A stretch of 64,000 bases of DNA, taken from assembly GCF_000423205.1 (NCBI RefSeq), contig NZ_KE383990.1, positions 187,230 through 251,229 of the forward strand, given 5' to 3'. Shown here piece by piece: positions 17,018-26,015 of this stretch. Each line of letters begins with the position of its first letter. Position 1 is the stretch's first letter. The translations under genes were made by a program, and so were the position numbers. Source of the DNA: Jonesia quinghaiensis DSM 15701. GTDB taxonomy: Bacteria > Actinomycetota > Actinomycetes > Actinomycetales > Cellulomonadaceae. The notes under the pieces were generated by a model. It saw only the letters and a program-made list of their open reading frames with translations. It did no database searches and was not told where the DNA came from.

Positions 17018-17599
17018 TCAGCCAGCGTTTCTCCGTGAACGACGCATCGCGAGTTCGTCATCAATGAGCGGCATGTCATCATCAAAACGTTCGGCAGGAA
17101 GCATCGAGAGCGATCCTTCTACTTCACGCCACACTCGGCCGACCGCAATACCAAAGACTCCTTGGCCGCCTTGCACGAGGTCGATAACTTCATCCGAGGA
17201 TGTGCACTCGTAGACTGAGGCTCCGTCACTCATCAACGTGATTTGTGCCAGATCCCCGATTCCGCGTTCGCGTAGCTGTTCCACCGCGACGCGGATCTGC
17301 TGGAGGGACACACCTGTGTCCAGTAAGCGTTTAACGACTTTGAGAACAAGAATGTCGCGGAAACTATACAAACGATGAGTCCCTGACCCAGTTGCCGGTT
17401 TGATGGTGGGTGACACCAGCCCCGTGCGAGCCCAGTAATCGAGTTGCCGGTACGTTATCCCTGCCACGCGACATGCGGTTGGGCCGCGGTAGCCGGACTG
17501 TGGGTCACGATCTTCGAGCGAGTCACCAAAGAGGGTCCCTTGGGATCGCAGGCTTACCGGCTGCACGGGTAGTGCGCTCTGATCGGTGCGATCTTTCAC
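17018..17599 (-). CDS. MerR-family transcriptional regulator (Rv1830-like)
   Basis: 193 residues from GTG 17599, chosen for a GGAGG eight bases upstream; the frame is open for 72 more codons that lack family character. The MerR HTH is seen as GYRGPTACRVAGITYRQLDYWARTGLVSP, followed by GSGTHRLYSFRDILVLKVVKRLLDTGVSLQQI. The tail (YECTSSDEVIDLVQGGQGVFGIAVGRVWREVEGSL) is characteristic of the actinobacterial group near garA-ftsR. It lies 182 bp after ftsR. Role unknown; regulation is expected from the fold. Confidence 0.88.
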   Translation of the reverse strand: MKDRTDQSALPVQPVSLRSQGTLFGDSLEDRDPQSGYRGPTACRVAGITYRQLDYWARTGLVSPTIKPATGSGTHRLYSFRDILVLKVVKRLLDTGVSLQQIRVAVEQLRERGIGDLAQITLMSDGASVYECTSSDEVIDLVQGGQGVFGIAVGRVWREVEGSLSMLPAERFDDDMPLIDDELAMRRSRRNAG

Positions 17600-17781
17600 A
17601 ATGACCTCCGCATGGAGTGAACTAGCTCGGTGTGAGCTCGTGATGTGTGGACGATGGGGGTGGTCGATATAACCAACGCTAGGTCCCATAGTGCCCTTGG
17701 TCAACGACATACGCGGTGAACTACACGGCGTGTCGCAGGCGGAGTCTTGCGGATCACACAATCTTTCGGTAATGAATGGGC

Positions 17782-18564
17782 CTAGTGGTTCTTGCGCAGT
17801 TCTGCCCTCAGCCAAGCAGTGTGCAACGAGGCAATGACCTCACCCAATTCCCCCGCTAGCACAGCTGCTTCAGCGGGCGCTGACGAAGCAGGCCGGGCTC
17901 GCACCCCTGCTGCAACTTGTTCGACGAGTGCGACGTGCCGGGATGCGGCAGATTTGATCGAACGCAGGTGTCGCCAATCAATCCCATACTGCTGGAGTTG
18001 ACCAGCTAGCTGAACAATCAAACGATTGTGGTCAGTCGCGCTTGGGGACCCTTGAGCGCCAGTTTCTAACAGATTTGCACTCGCCAACTCTTCAATGAAG
18101 GCGTGTGATGCACCGGTGACATCTGCAAGTGACCCGAGGTGGGTCACTGCGTGCTGTGCTGTGGTGTGCCCATCTGCGGTCGCTAAACGTGGCCCAACAA
18201 CGTGATCGGGGGACTCTCCCCCAGCGTCCAAGTCAGCAAGTCGTTCCTTGATGACCTTGAGCGGAAGATACCGGTCGCGTTGCTGGGTAAGAACAAACCG
18301 CAAACGTTCTACATCTGCAGGACTGTATTGGCGGTAGCCCGATGAGGTACGGGACGGGGTCACTAATCCTTGCTCTTCAAGAAAGCGCAGTTTCGAGTGA
18401 CTAACAGTTGGGAATTCGACTCGAAGCGATGACAGCACATCAGATATCCGCAATGAGGCTCGGTGGGAGAGCCCCTGCGGCCATGTTTCCATGACCCGCA
18501 AGGGCTCAAGCGGTGAAGACTGTGTTACTGGGGTTTCGTCTGCTGCTCCGACCATGCGCCTCAC
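17782..18564 (-). CDS. ftsR: MerR-family regulator FtsR
   Basis: 260 residues. The start overlaps the garA stop (GTGA); an ATG nine bases later is also possible. The MerR-type HTH lies near residues 38-98: RISDVLSSLRVEFPTVSHSKLRFLEEQGLV, then TSSGYRQYSPADVERLRFVLTQQRDRYLPLKVIKERL. This is the group of Rv1828/FtsR, which activates ftsZ transcription in Corynebacterium. The C-terminal half is variable and helical. Gene order pgsA-DUF881-sbp-DUF881-garA-ftsR-merR strengthens the call. Confidence 0.88.
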   Translation of the reverse strand: MRRMVGAADETPVTQSSPLEPLRVMETWPQGLSHRASLRISDVLSSLRVEFPTVSHSKLRFLEEQGLVTPSRTSSGYRQYSPADVERLRFVLTQQRDRYLPLKVIKERLADLDAGGESPDHVVGPRLATADGHTTAQHAVTHLGSLADVTGASHAFIEELASANLLETGAQGSPSATDHNRLIVQLAGQLQQYGIDWRHLRSIKSAASRHVALVEQVAAGVRARPASSAPAEAAVLAGELGEVIASLHTAWLRAELRKNH

Positions 18565-19046
18565 TGGCCTTGCTGAGGAGAGGGGGCACCCTGAGATTGC
18601 GGGCTGATATAGAAGATCATCCGGTATTTACCGATTTGAATCTCATCACCGTTCTTCAAGGTGTACCGGTCGATCCTGTCTCTGTTGATGTACGTGCCAT
18701 TGAGTGACCCGGCATCGCGTACTTCGAACTCAGCGCCTTGACGCAAAAACTCTGCATGCACACGGGAGACGGTGACATCATTGAGGAAGATGTCAGCCTC
18801 TTCAGTGCGGCCAGCAACAATCCGGTCTGCATCAAGAAGGAAGCGCTCCCCTTGAGAACGTCCGGCTTGCACAACAAGCAGAGCTGACCCACGTGGTAAA
18901 CCACTGACTGATTCGCGAACTTCAGGACTCGCAGAAGCAACATTAAAGGCCTCTTCGAGGGAGTTAATCGACGCAAAGGTCATCGTGCTGTCAGACATGT
19001 CGTGGTGCGCGTCGGCATGTGGGTTGTCGGGCGTCTGACGGTTCAT
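18561..19046 (-). CDS. garA: FHA-domain metabolic regulator GarA/OdhI
   Basis: 161 residues from ATG 19046, chosen because GGAGG precedes it by five bases (a GTG at 19058 is in frame). The FHA domain covers residues ~55-155: IVAGRTEEADIFLNDVTVSRVHAEF with the Gly-Arg and Ser-Arg-x-His binding residues, then SLNGTYINR. GarA/OdhI inhibits 2-oxoglutarate dehydrogenase and controls glutamate metabolism, switched by Ser/Thr kinase phosphorylation at an N-terminal ETTS-type motif. Here no ETTS is seen; STMTFAS (residues 20-26) is the likely equivalent, with Thr21 and Thr23 as candidates. Confidence 0.88.
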   Translation of the reverse strand: MNRQTPDNPHADAHHDMSDSTMTFASINSLEEAFNVASASPEVRESVSGLPRGSALLVVQAGRSQGERFLLDADRIVAGRTEEADIFLNDVTVSRVHAEFLRQGAEFEVRDAGSLNGTYINRDRIDRYTLKNGDEIQIGKYRMIFYISPQSQGAPSPQQGQ

Positions 19047-19125
19047 GATGTCCTCCACGGTTTGGTGAGCTGTACCAGCTGTTCAGGTCCCCTGCCGGCC
19101 TGTTCTCATCGTCCTTCACGTAGGC

Positions 19126-19155
19126 GGTCTATGCGAAGGACGTATCGTCTGTCAA
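19126..19155 (-). promoter_or_regulatory. SigA-type promoter of garA-ftsR-merR
   Basis: On the minus strand TTGACA (complement of 19150-19155) precedes TAGACC (complement of 19126-19131) by 18 bases. The -35 is a perfect consensus. The predicted start near 19119 leaves a leader of about 70 nt before garA. A 7-bp inverted repeat GTCCTTC/GAAGGAC (19111-19117, 19135-19141) overlaps the promoter and could be an operator. Confidence 0.6.
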
Positions 19156-19227
19156 GCATACTGAGTTTTTCAAGGACCTGCCATCATCTTGGCCGCGTTG
19201 ATCAGTAGTTTTGACGGGGAGTAGGAC

Positions 19228-20133
19228 TCAGTCTTGGGTTTCTTGTGGGGTGGCGAACTCTAGACCTTCAAGTTCTACAACCGATTCAATCGCGACGATC
19301 TCAGATTCAGTGATAGACGCATCTCCCCCTCTAGACCGCACTGTAGCCATCGCCCCGCCAGGGATTTCAAGCGCGGGAACCAAAGTCTTCGGGTCCCCAA
19401 TCGCCTTCCACACATACGGCGCAGTAGTAACTTGCCCATCGATCACAACCCCTTGGCTGTTATCGACGAAGTAACTTGACGTCACGATCCGAATGCCATT
19501 GACCTCAACGGTTTCTGCACCAGCATTACGCAGTTCCTCAAGGACATTGAACAAACTTGCCGCTGGCAACGGATTTGATCCTTCAGTGAGAAGAATTGTT
19601 ACCCCTGACCCTTCTGCCGGCAAACGGCCAGACAAAATGCCTTGCGTTTCGACGTCTTGACGCGCGGCGTCAAGGGCTGCGCGTTGAGACGAAGAGCCTG
19701 ACTGCAACTCATTCTCCAGAGCGCGCAACCGAACAATCTCATCTTCAAGGTCGCTATTGCGCCGGGTAACATCATCGAGCAGATTCACGAGGTCTGTTTG
19801 GCGCAAAGATGCAAACTCGTCTTGCTGGGAGATTTGCAATTGAACAACTAACGCGAACCCTAAAAGCCCCAGCAGCACCGCTGAAAGGATTTGCGCTCGC
19901 GTCACACGCGGTTTCAACAACCCAACCATAGAGCGTACTGGTGGCGTTACCGGTTGATCATCCGAGGTCCGCATATTATCTTCAGGCGTTTCATTGCCCG
20001 TTTCATCAGAGCTCAGCGAGGACCGAGTAGAAGGCGCGGAAGGTTCTGCCGACTCTTGCTCTGCAATAGCTTCGTCGTCCACCGCGTGGTCCGGGCTTGT
20101 CGCGGAAGAAGCGTGGGAAGGTTCGTTACTCAT
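19228..20133 (-). CDS. DUF881 membrane-anchored protein
   Basis: 301 residues. A long acidic, Ser-rich N-terminal tail (~85 residues) precedes one membrane helix (AQILSAVLLGLLGFALVVQLQI). A coiled coil (LVNLLDDVTRRNSDLEDEIVRLRALENELQ) and the DUF881 domain follow (SGVTILLTEGSNPLPAASLFNVLEELRNAGAETVEVNGIRIV). Function is unknown; in actinobacteria two DUF881 genes flank sbp beside pgsA, suggesting an envelope or division role. It starts nine bases after sbp and is clearly in that operon. Confidence 0.88.
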   Translation of the reverse strand: MSNEPSHASSATSPDHAVDDEAIAEQESAEPSAPSTRSSLSSDETGNETPEDNMRTSDDQPVTPPVRSMVGLLKPRVTRAQILSAVLLGLLGFALVVQLQISQQDEFASLRQTDLVNLLDDVTRRNSDLEDEIVRLRALENELQSGSSSQRAALDAARQDVETQGILSGRLPAEGSGVTILLTEGSNPLPAASLFNVLEELRNAGAETVEVNGIRIVTSSYFVDNSQGVVIDGQVTTAPYVWKAIGDPKTLVPALEIPGGAMATVRSRGGDASITESEIVAIESVVELEGLEFATPQETQD

Positions 20134-20142
20134 GACAGACCA

Positions 20143-20475
20143 TCACGCCTTGAATATATGACGGCGGATTGCCGCGACGTTCGAGAAGATGCGGATGCCC
20201 AACACCACCACCACGCCCGTGGCTAGTTGCGACCCGACTCCAATTTGGTCTCCCAAGAAGACGATGAAAGCGGCGACGACAACATTCGACAAAAACGAAA
20301 TGAGGAACACGCGGTCGTCAAATAAGCCGTCAAGCAACGCCCGAAAACCACCAAAAAGCGCATCGAGCGCCGCCACCACCGCGATGGGTAAGTAAGGTTG
20401 GAGGTAACTAGGGACTGTCGGCTCAAGGATGAGTCCGGCGATAACACCGATGGCCAAACCAATAAAAGGAATCAC
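20143..20475 (-). CDS. sbp: Small basic protein Sbp (DUF1290)
   Basis: 110 residues, three hydrophobic segments (MIPFIGLAIGVIAGLIL, PIAVVAALDALFGGFRAL, FLISFLSNVVVAAFIVFLG) and the family's conserved GxxRAxLDGxFDDRVFLxSF loop. DUF1290/Sbp sits near ftsZ in Bacillus and between two DUF881 genes in actinobacteria. Exact function is unknown. The C-terminus (IRIFSNVAAIRRHIFKA) is basic and typical. Confidence 0.9.
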   Translation of the reverse strand: MIPFIGLAIGVIAGLILEPTVPSYLQPYLPIAVVAALDALFGGFRALLDGLFDDRVFLISFLSNVVVAAFIVFLGDQIGVGSQLATGVVVVLGIRIFSNVAAIRRHIFKA

Positions 20476-20524
20476 TGCTCTACCTTAGTGCTGGAGGGTT
20501 GATCAGGGCGACCAATCGGAAACG

Positions 20525-21382
20525 TCACTCATTTCCGCGAACACTCGCATGGACAAGACCACGTGCTGTGCCGCCGGGTAGCGCAAGAGACGATGACTCA
20601 TCAATACTCCAACTAATCCCGTACGAATCTGACAAACCCGTGAGCTGCTGAGCCGCTGGAGACTCCGAAAACTTCCTCGTCATATCTTCCGCGTCACCCA
20701 CAGCATCAATCCGATATGGCGACGTCAAACCAGTCAAATCAACAAGAATTGCCGGGCCAGCAGAACGTATCGCACTAGTTGGCGTCAACCGTTGCCCATT
20801 GATCGCAATAGCCTCAGCACCAGCAGCCCACAGCCCATTTACCACGACACGAACATCAACATCGTGAACCCGTTTGTTCGGGTCCAACTCACTTCCCGTC
20901 CCATCACGCAACGTCACCGTGACACCAGATCCTTGAACCGCGGTAACTCCTGAATGAAGTTGATCCTCATGCAACAACTCCATGAGCTCGGGATCCTGCT
21001 CTTCAAGCAGTTGCGCTCGCAGTGTGTCAACGGTGCTTTGTTTGGCACCTACCTCTGATTCCAACTCTCGTAGAGTCGTTTGGCGGTCATCGATTTGATC
21101 GATGAGGAGAGTTCTAGCACTGGAAGTGACTGCGGCACGCTCACGAAGTTCTCGTACTGCTGTCACGCCACCCACACCGATAGCTATTGCTAAGAGGAGT
21201 ATGAGGATCTTCTCTACAACGTGGGACCTTTTAGGGACGCCTGCAACATCTTCCCTAGCGCGACGCCTTGCGGCAGCACTGTAACCGAGATCCAGCGGGT
21301 TTCGCATGATCTCGTTGAGAAGGGACATCGACGCATCGGGTGGTACTTCACGCTGCGGCGAGTGCGGGTCCTGGTGGGTCAT
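20525..21382 (-). CDS. DUF881 membrane-anchored protein (second copy)
   Basis: 285 residues from ATG 21382, whose ATGA overlaps the pgsA stop; 33 in-frame upstream codons inside pgsA are excluded. One membrane helix (VEKILILLLAIAIGVGGVTAV) is followed by a coiled coil (LIDQIDDRQTTLRELESEVGAKQSTVDTLRAQLLEEQ) and the DUF881 fold (SGVTVTLRDGTGSELDPN through VVVNGLWAAGAEAIAINGQRLTP). It is paralogous to the gene at 19228-20133, with sbp between. Function unknown. Confidence 0.88.
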   Translation of the reverse strand: MTHQDPHSPQREVPPDASMSLLNEIMRNPLDLGYSAAARRRAREDVAGVPKRSHVVEKILILLLAIAIGVGGVTAVRELRERAAVTSSARTLLIDQIDDRQTTLRELESEVGAKQSTVDTLRAQLLEEQDPELMELLHEDQLHSGVTAVQGSGVTVTLRDGTGSELDPNKRVHDVDVRVVVNGLWAAGAEAIAINGQRLTPTSAIRSAGPAILVDLTGLTSPYRIDAVGDAEDMTRKFSESPAAQQLTGLSDSYGISWSIDESSSLALPGGTARGLVHASVRGNE

Positions 21383-21972
21383 AGTGCGGCTGGACCTTGT
21401 TTCAACAGTTTTTGTCCACGCTGAAGATACTGCAGCGCTGACAGCCAGTAGAGTACTGCACCGAGAATAGCGAACAACCATGCCATCGCGATAGCCACTT
21501 CCCGTACGCCATCTGGAAAGGCAGTAATAACCGAGACGATGTAGATCGGGAAGGCTAACAAGAGAAATAGTGTGGCAGCTTTACCAATAAAGGTCACTGC
21601 CATGGGTTCATGCCCTCGACGGGCGATAGCTGATACCAACACAAGCATCATGATGTCGCGCACCGCGATGACGGCGAAGAGTTCCCACGGAATGATGTCT
21701 CTGATGACAAACACAAGCAATGTCACGAAGATGAAGCAGCGATCTGCGATGGGATCCAGCGTCTTACCCAACTCGCTGACTTGGTGGAAACGACGGGCAA
21801 TGTAACCGTCCGCCCAGTCAGAGAAGGACGAGACAACGACCACGACCAACGCCCACACATGCTGCCCGGAGAGCATAAGGACCGCAAAAACAGGGATAAG
21901 TCCAAGGCGGATAAAGGAAATGACGTTGGGAATCGTCCACACCGTTGCGCGTGCCTGATTGATGTCACTCAC
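21379..21972 (-). CDS. pgsA: CDP-alcohol phosphatidyltransferase (PgsA-like)
   Basis: 197 residues, GTG start. The signature DWADGYIARRFHQVSELG followed by KTLDPIADR fits D-x2-D-G-x2-A-R-x8-G-x3-D-x3-D. Several membrane helices surround it. Enzymes of this family join CDP-diacylglycerol to an alcohol; phosphatidylglycerophosphate synthase is the usual annotation here, though cardiolipin synthase is possible since the Rv1822 group is not fully settled. First gene of the DUF881/sbp operon. Confidence 0.85.
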   Translation of the reverse strand: MSDINQARATVWTIPNVISFIRLGLIPVFAVLMLSGQHVWALVVVVVSSFSDWADGYIARRFHQVSELGKTLDPIADRCFIFVTLLVFVIRDIIPWELFAVIAVRDIMMLVLVSAIARRGHEPMAVTFIGKAATLFLLLAFPIYIVSVITAFPDGVREVAIAMAWLFAILGAVLYWLSALQYLQRGQKLLKQGPAAL

Positions 21973-22335
21973 CTGCCCTCTCGCCGCTGTCGTGGTGACC
22001 TACCACTTGTCTCCATACTATGGGCAAGGCCCTGTGTTTGATTTCACCACCGTAGGGACTGCACACACTTTCGCCCACACCGTAGACTGGTCAACAAGCA
22101 GTACGTCGCTGCTTCCGCCAGTGCGTGTGTTCTTGGCCCAGATGGCGCCTCCAGTGTGTTTTCGGACGACGCGACGTGACGATTGCCGTACAGCGCAATC
22201 GGTTCTGCATGTCGCACGTTTTGGGTTAGCCCCGTCCACGCTTGAAGGACACGGGCCGCGCAGAGAGAAATCAGTCCGCTCAGCAACCGCTGTGAGCGCG
22301 CTGAAACGTGTGCAACGACCTTTTTCTCCAACAGA
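21973..22335. other. Intergenic region between pgsA and the DEAD-box helicase
   Basis: 363 bp between divergent genes. No protein-coding gene is supported; open frames on both strands are shadows without ribosome-binding sites. The region must hold both promoters and probably a long helicase leader, as cold-inducible DEAD-box helicase genes often have, but I cannot point to a specific structure. Confidence 0.5.
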
Positions 22336-24219
22336 ATGGCACACACCATCGTGACTGAAACAGTCAACACTCCACCGGTAAACACTGCGACCTTCCAAGA
22401 CCTCAACCTTCCTGAACAACTGCAGCGTGCAGTGGACGCACTTGGCTTCACTACCCCGTCTTCCATCCAGCAAGAGGCCCTTCCAGTCCTCTTTGCCGGA
22501 AACGACATCACGGGAATCGCGCAAACAGGTACAGGTAAAACCGCAGCCTTCGGTATCCCCCTGCTAGCTAGCATCGACGTCAGCGACAAGTCAGTTCAAG
22601 CAATTGTGCTTGCACCAACTCGTGAACTTGCCATGCAGGTATCCGAAGCCATTGAGTCCTTCGCACAGTTCATGCCTGGCCTCAACACTCTTGCCGTCTA
22701 CGGCGGATCCCCATACCCCCCACAAATCCGCGCCCTAAAAACTGGTGTGCACGTTGTTGTGGGTACCCCAGGGCGCGTCATTGATCACCTTGACCGCGGC
22801 ACACTTGACCTCTCCAACGTCCGTTTCCTCGTCCTTGATGAAGCAGACGAAATGCTCCGCATGGGATTCGCTGACGATGTCGAGCGCGTATTCAGCGAAG
22901 CACCTGCCAAGCGTCAAGTAGCGCTCTTCTCCGCCACGATGCCTCCGGCAATTCGTAAGGTTGCGCAACGCCACCTCAACAACCCAGTCGAGATCGCCGT
23001 TGCACGCCAATCCACAACCGTGACCGCGATCGACCAGGAATACGCGGTCGTTCCATACCGTCACAAGACAGGTTCACTGTTCCGCGTCCTTGCAACATCA
23101 GACGTTGAAGCTGCAATCGTCTTCTGCCGTACCCGTGGTGCAGCTGAAGAAGTCGGTGCAGCGTTGATTGAACGCGGCATGTCAGCAGCCACCATCTCTG
23201 GTGACGTCCCCCAGAAAGAACGTGAAAAGATTGTCGAGCGCTTGCGTGCCGGCCAACTTGACGTTCTTGTCGCAACAGACGTCGCAGCTCGTGGCCTTGA
23301 CGTGGAGCGCCTCGGCCTCGTCGTCAACTTCGACATCCCCGGCGAACCAGAAGCATACGTACACCGCATCGGCCGTACGGGACGCGCCGGACGCCAAGGC
23401 CGCGCCTTGTCCTTCATCACTCCTGCTGAGCGCGGAAAGTTGCGTCTCATTGAACGCACGACTCGCACTCCGATCAAAGAGATCGCGATTCCTTCACCTG
23501 CTGATGTCTCTGAACACAAGACACGCAAAATGTTGGAGTCACTGACGAACCGCATCGAAGCTGGCCGCCTCAGCATGTACGAGACGCAGATCGAATCGCT
23601 GTTGCAGGAAAACAGCGAACTCAACCCTGTAACCGTTGCTGCTGCACTCGCAGCATTGGCTGTAGGCGATGCTGGGCCACGTGCACGCGCTGATCAAGAA
23701 GAATACGAACGCCAAATGGCCGAAGAGGAAAACTCTCGCCGTCGGGCAGAAACTTCCCAGCGTGGACGCGATTCTCGTGATTCTTCAGACCGCGGCGCTC
23801 GTGAACGTGGTGGCCGTCCTGCACGATCACGCGACAGTTCAGGTACCACGTACCGTATCGCTGTGGGGTACAACGATGGTGCAGAACCACGCGGCATTGT
23901 TGGTGCTTTGACCAACGAAGGTGGCTTGCGCGGCAAGGACGTCGGCCGTATCAACATGTTTGCAACCTTCTCTTTGGTTGACATCGTTGAACCACTTGAT
24001 GAGCCCACCATGGCTCGCATCTCTAAAGCTCGTTTGGGAACCAAATCACTGCGGATTCGCCTTGATGACGGTGGCCCACGTGGTGGTGCTCGTTCAGACC
24101 GCAACGATGGTCACCCAGGTGGCGGCCGTGGTCGACCAGCAGGTCGCTTCGGGCAGTCATCCGATCGTGGCCCTCGCCACGAAGGCCGCGGTGCTCCACG
24201 CCGCGAACGTGCTTACTGA
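22336..24219 (+). CDS. deaD: DEAD-box RNA helicase, DeaD/CsdA type
   Basis: 627 residues. Q motif (TFQDLNLPEQLQRAVDALGFTTPSSIQ), Walker A AQTGTGKT, motif II VLDEADEM, motif III FSATMP, and motif VI YVHRIGRTGRAGR are all intact. After the helicase core comes an Arg/Asp/Glu-rich linker, then a DbpA-type RNA-binding domain (TYRIAVGYNDGAEPRGIVGALTNEGGL, then INMFATFSLVDIVE) and a Gly/Arg-rich tail. Such proteins unwind RNA during ribosome assembly and mRNA decay, often at low temperature. No clear Shine-Dalgarno precedes ATG 22336; GTG 22351 is an alternative start. Confidence 0.95.
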   Translation: MAHTIVTETVNTPPVNTATFQDLNLPEQLQRAVDALGFTTPSSIQQEALPVLFAGNDITGIAQTGTGKTAAFGIPLLASIDVSDKSVQAIVLAPTRELAMQVSEAIESFAQFMPGLNTLAVYGGSPYPPQIRALKTGVHVVVGTPGRVIDHLDRGTLDLSNVRFLVLDEADEMLRMGFADDVERVFSEAPAKRQVALFSATMPPAIRKVAQRHLNNPVEIAVARQSTTVTAIDQEYAVVPYRHKTGSLFRVLATSDVEAAIVFCRTRGAAEEVGAALIERGMSAATISGDVPQKEREKIVERLRAGQLDVLVATDVAARGLDVERLGLVVNFDIPGEPEAYVHRIGRTGRAGRQGRALSFITPAERGKLRLIERTTRTPIKEIAIPSPADVSEHKTRKMLESLTNRIEAGRLSMYETQIESLLQENSELNPVTVAAALAALAVGDAGPRARADQEEYERQMAEEENSRRRAETSQRGRDSRDSSDRGARERGGRPARSRDSSGTTYRIAVGYNDGAEPRGIVGALTNEGGLRGKDVGRINMFATFSLVDIVEPLDEPTMARISKARLGTKSLRIRLDDGGPRGGARSDRNDGHPGGGRGRPAGRFGQSSDRGPRHEGRGAPRRERAY

Positions 24220-24241
24220 GCATTAACGTAGATAGCCTGTG

Positions 24242-24278
24242 AAGGAGGCGAACCCACACTAAGTGGGTTCGCCTCCTT
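24242..24278 (+). terminator. Terminator of the DEAD-box helicase
   Basis: Perfect 16-bp arms (24242-24257, 24263-24278), loop ACTAA, then a short T-rich exit on the + strand. The loop contains the TAG stop codon (24259-24261) of the convergent PH-domain gene, so the last codons of that gene form one arm. Confidence 0.88.
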
Positions 24279-24729
24279 TGCTGTTCACACGTTGTACCAG
24301 TTCTGCATGCACCTGCCGGGTTTGTTTCCCCTCTGAGGTGGCGAGAGCTTGAATGAGTGTTCGACGCCCGTCAGTGGTTTCTACCGCGACCCAATCGGAG
24401 TCGGTGGTGTAGTTGACACGAATGATTGCTGACCACCCGTATATGGTGGTGCGCCCGTAGTTTCGGATAATGATTCCGGTGTCTGTGATGATCAATGCGA
24501 TCCGCATGACGCGAAGGAGTAACCCGATGATGAGCGTGCCGAGAATGATCCACGCGATGGTGTCACGGGTTGAGTAGCCGTTGGGTACGCCTGGTGCTTG
24601 CCACATCAAGACACCTAAACCTAAGGTGCAGACCACAGCCAGCGAACCACAGACAGCAAGGAGCACACGTGGGCGTACCACGTGTGCTCCTTGTGTGTGC
24701 GGTGATCCGTGTGCTGGGTTCTGTCCCAT
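24259..24729 (-). CDS. PH-domain membrane protein
   Basis: 156 residues with two membrane helices (VLLAVCGSLAVVCTLGLGVLMW and TIAWIILGTLIIGLLLRVMRIAL), followed by a small PH-like (DUF2581/bPH) domain (LIITDTGIIIRNYGRTTIYGWSAIIRV, then WVAVETTDGRRTLIQAL). No function is established for such actinobacterial proteins. It lies 72 bp after hisG in the same direction and ends within the helicase terminator. Confidence 0.75.
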   Translation of the reverse strand: MGQNPAHGSPHTQGAHVVRPRVLLAVCGSLAVVCTLGLGVLMWQAPGVPNGYSTRDTIAWIILGTLIIGLLLRVMRIALIITDTGIIIRNYGRTTIYGWSAIIRVNYTTDSDWVAVETTDGRRTLIQALATSEGKQTRQVHAELVQRVNSKGGEPT

Positions 24730-24801
24730 AGCAACCCAGTCAACCTGATAACAGGTGGGTTCGCTCGGTGAGGGATTTGAGCCTTGCAGTCCTGTGGTTA
24801 T

Positions 24802-25650
24802 TTACAGGCGGCAAGCAACAATCGCGGTGACGAGTATTGCTCGCGCTCCTAGGCCGTAGAGTTCGTCCATGACTTTGTTGGTTTGCGCTTTGGGGACCAT
24901 TGCGCGTACGGCAACCCATTGAGAGTCGTGTAGTGGCGAAACTGTTGGTGATTCCAGCCCTGGGGTCACTGCGACTGCTTGTTCAACGAGGTCAACGGAA
25001 ACGTCGTAGTCCATGAGGACATATTCGTGGGCGGTCATTACGCCCTGCAGTCGGCGGGTGAGGGTGGCGAGGCCATCGGTTACTTGTGCGCCGCGGCCTT
25101 TAATGAGGACGGCCTCTGAGCGCAAGATTGGTTCGCCGAAAACTTCGAGCCCTGCTGCGCGCAATGTTGTGCCTGTTTCAACGACATCAGCGATGAGGTC
25201 GGCGACCCCAAGTTTGACGGAGCTTTCTACTGCCCCATCGAGGTGAACAACTTCTTGTGGGTAGATACCTTTGTCGGCAAGGTGTTGAGCAACGAGCACG
25301 TTGTATGACGTGGCGACTCGCAAGCCGTCGATCTGTTCGATCGAGCTAATGGAACCTGCTGGTGACGCGAACCGGAATGTTGAGCGCGCAAACCCAAGGG
25401 GTAGGTGTTCTTCAGCGTCTGCCCCAGAATCGAGGAGTAAGTCGCGGCCGGTGATTCCGGCGTCAACTGTGCCAGCCCCTACGTAGACGGCGACATCTCG
25501 TGGGCGGAGGAAGAAAAATTCGACGTCGTTGTCTGGGTCAGACAGAACAAGTTCGCGCGAGTCACGGCGTTGTTTGTATCCGGCTTCACGCAGCATAGCT
25601 ACGGCAGGTTCGGACAGGGATCCCTTGTTGGGGACGGCGATACGGAACAT
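24802..25650 (-). CDS. hisG: ATP phosphoribosyltransferase, long form
   Basis: 282 residues from ATG 25650 ([20 protein letters not shown]). The PRPP/ATP catalytic half has [15 protein letters not shown] and [18 protein letters not shown]; a C-terminal ~75-residue ACT-like regulatory domain ([37 protein letters not shown]) shows it is the long HisG that works without HisZ and is feedback-inhibited by histidine. First step of histidine synthesis. It follows hisE after 23 bp. Confidence 0.96.
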   Translation of the reverse strand: MFRIAVPNKGSLSEPAVAMLREAGYKQRRDSRELVLSDPDNDVEFFFLRPRDVAVYVGAGTVDAGITGRDLLLDSGADAEEHLPLGFARSTFRFASPAGSISSIEQIDGLRVATSYNVLVAQHLADKGIYPQEVVHLDGAVESSVKLGVADLIADVVETGTTLRAAGLEVFGEPILRSEAVLIKGRGAQVTDGLATLTRRLQGVMTAHEYVLMDYDVSVDLVEQAVAVTPGLESPTVSPLHDSQWVAVRAMVPKAQTNKVMDELYGLGARAILVTAIVACRL

Positions 25651-25673
25651 GGTGAAGTCTTTCGGGTGGGGGT

Positions 25674-25937
25674 CTACAGGTATTTGTACACGTCGTTCAG
25701 GCTGATGCCTTTGGCGATCATCATGACCTGCGTATGGTACAGAAGCTGTGAGATCTCCTCGGCTGCCTCTTCGGTGCTCTGGTACTCGCTGGCCATCCAC
25801 ACTTCAGCTGCTTCTTCGACGATTTTTTTGCCGATGAAATGGACGCCTCGGTCAAGTTCCTCAACGGTTCCTGACCCTTGGGGGCGCGTGACAGCTTTAT
25901 TGTGGAGCTCTTCATACAGCTCTTCGAACGATTTCAC
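25674..25937 (-). CDS. hisE: Phosphoribosyl-ATP pyrophosphatase
   Basis: 87 residues, GTG start. All-alpha NTP-pyrophosphohydrolase fold: [27 protein letters not shown], then [38 protein letters not shown], with the metal-binding EExxE pattern. It hydrolyses PR-ATP to PR-AMP, the second step of histidine synthesis. Separate from HisI, as usual in actinobacteria, and paired with hisG. Confidence 0.96.
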   Translation of the reverse strand: MKSFEELYEELHNKAVTRPQGSGTVEELDRGVHFIGKKIVEEAAEVWMASEYQSTEEAAEEISQLLYHTQVMMIAKGISLNDVYKYL

Positions 25938-26015
25938 GTTGTCCAGTCTACGTGTAGTGGCAGGGTGGGTGTAGGCGGCGGACCAGCGAGTGGACGCTGC
26001 CCCGCTGTGGCCTGG

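Noticed and set aside
24730-24801. tRNA-like or attenuator structure between hisG and the PH-domain gene
   Set aside because: Only a short broken stem (AACCCA/TGGGTT with an inner ACCTG/CAGGT); no cloverleaf, T-loop or anticodon arm.
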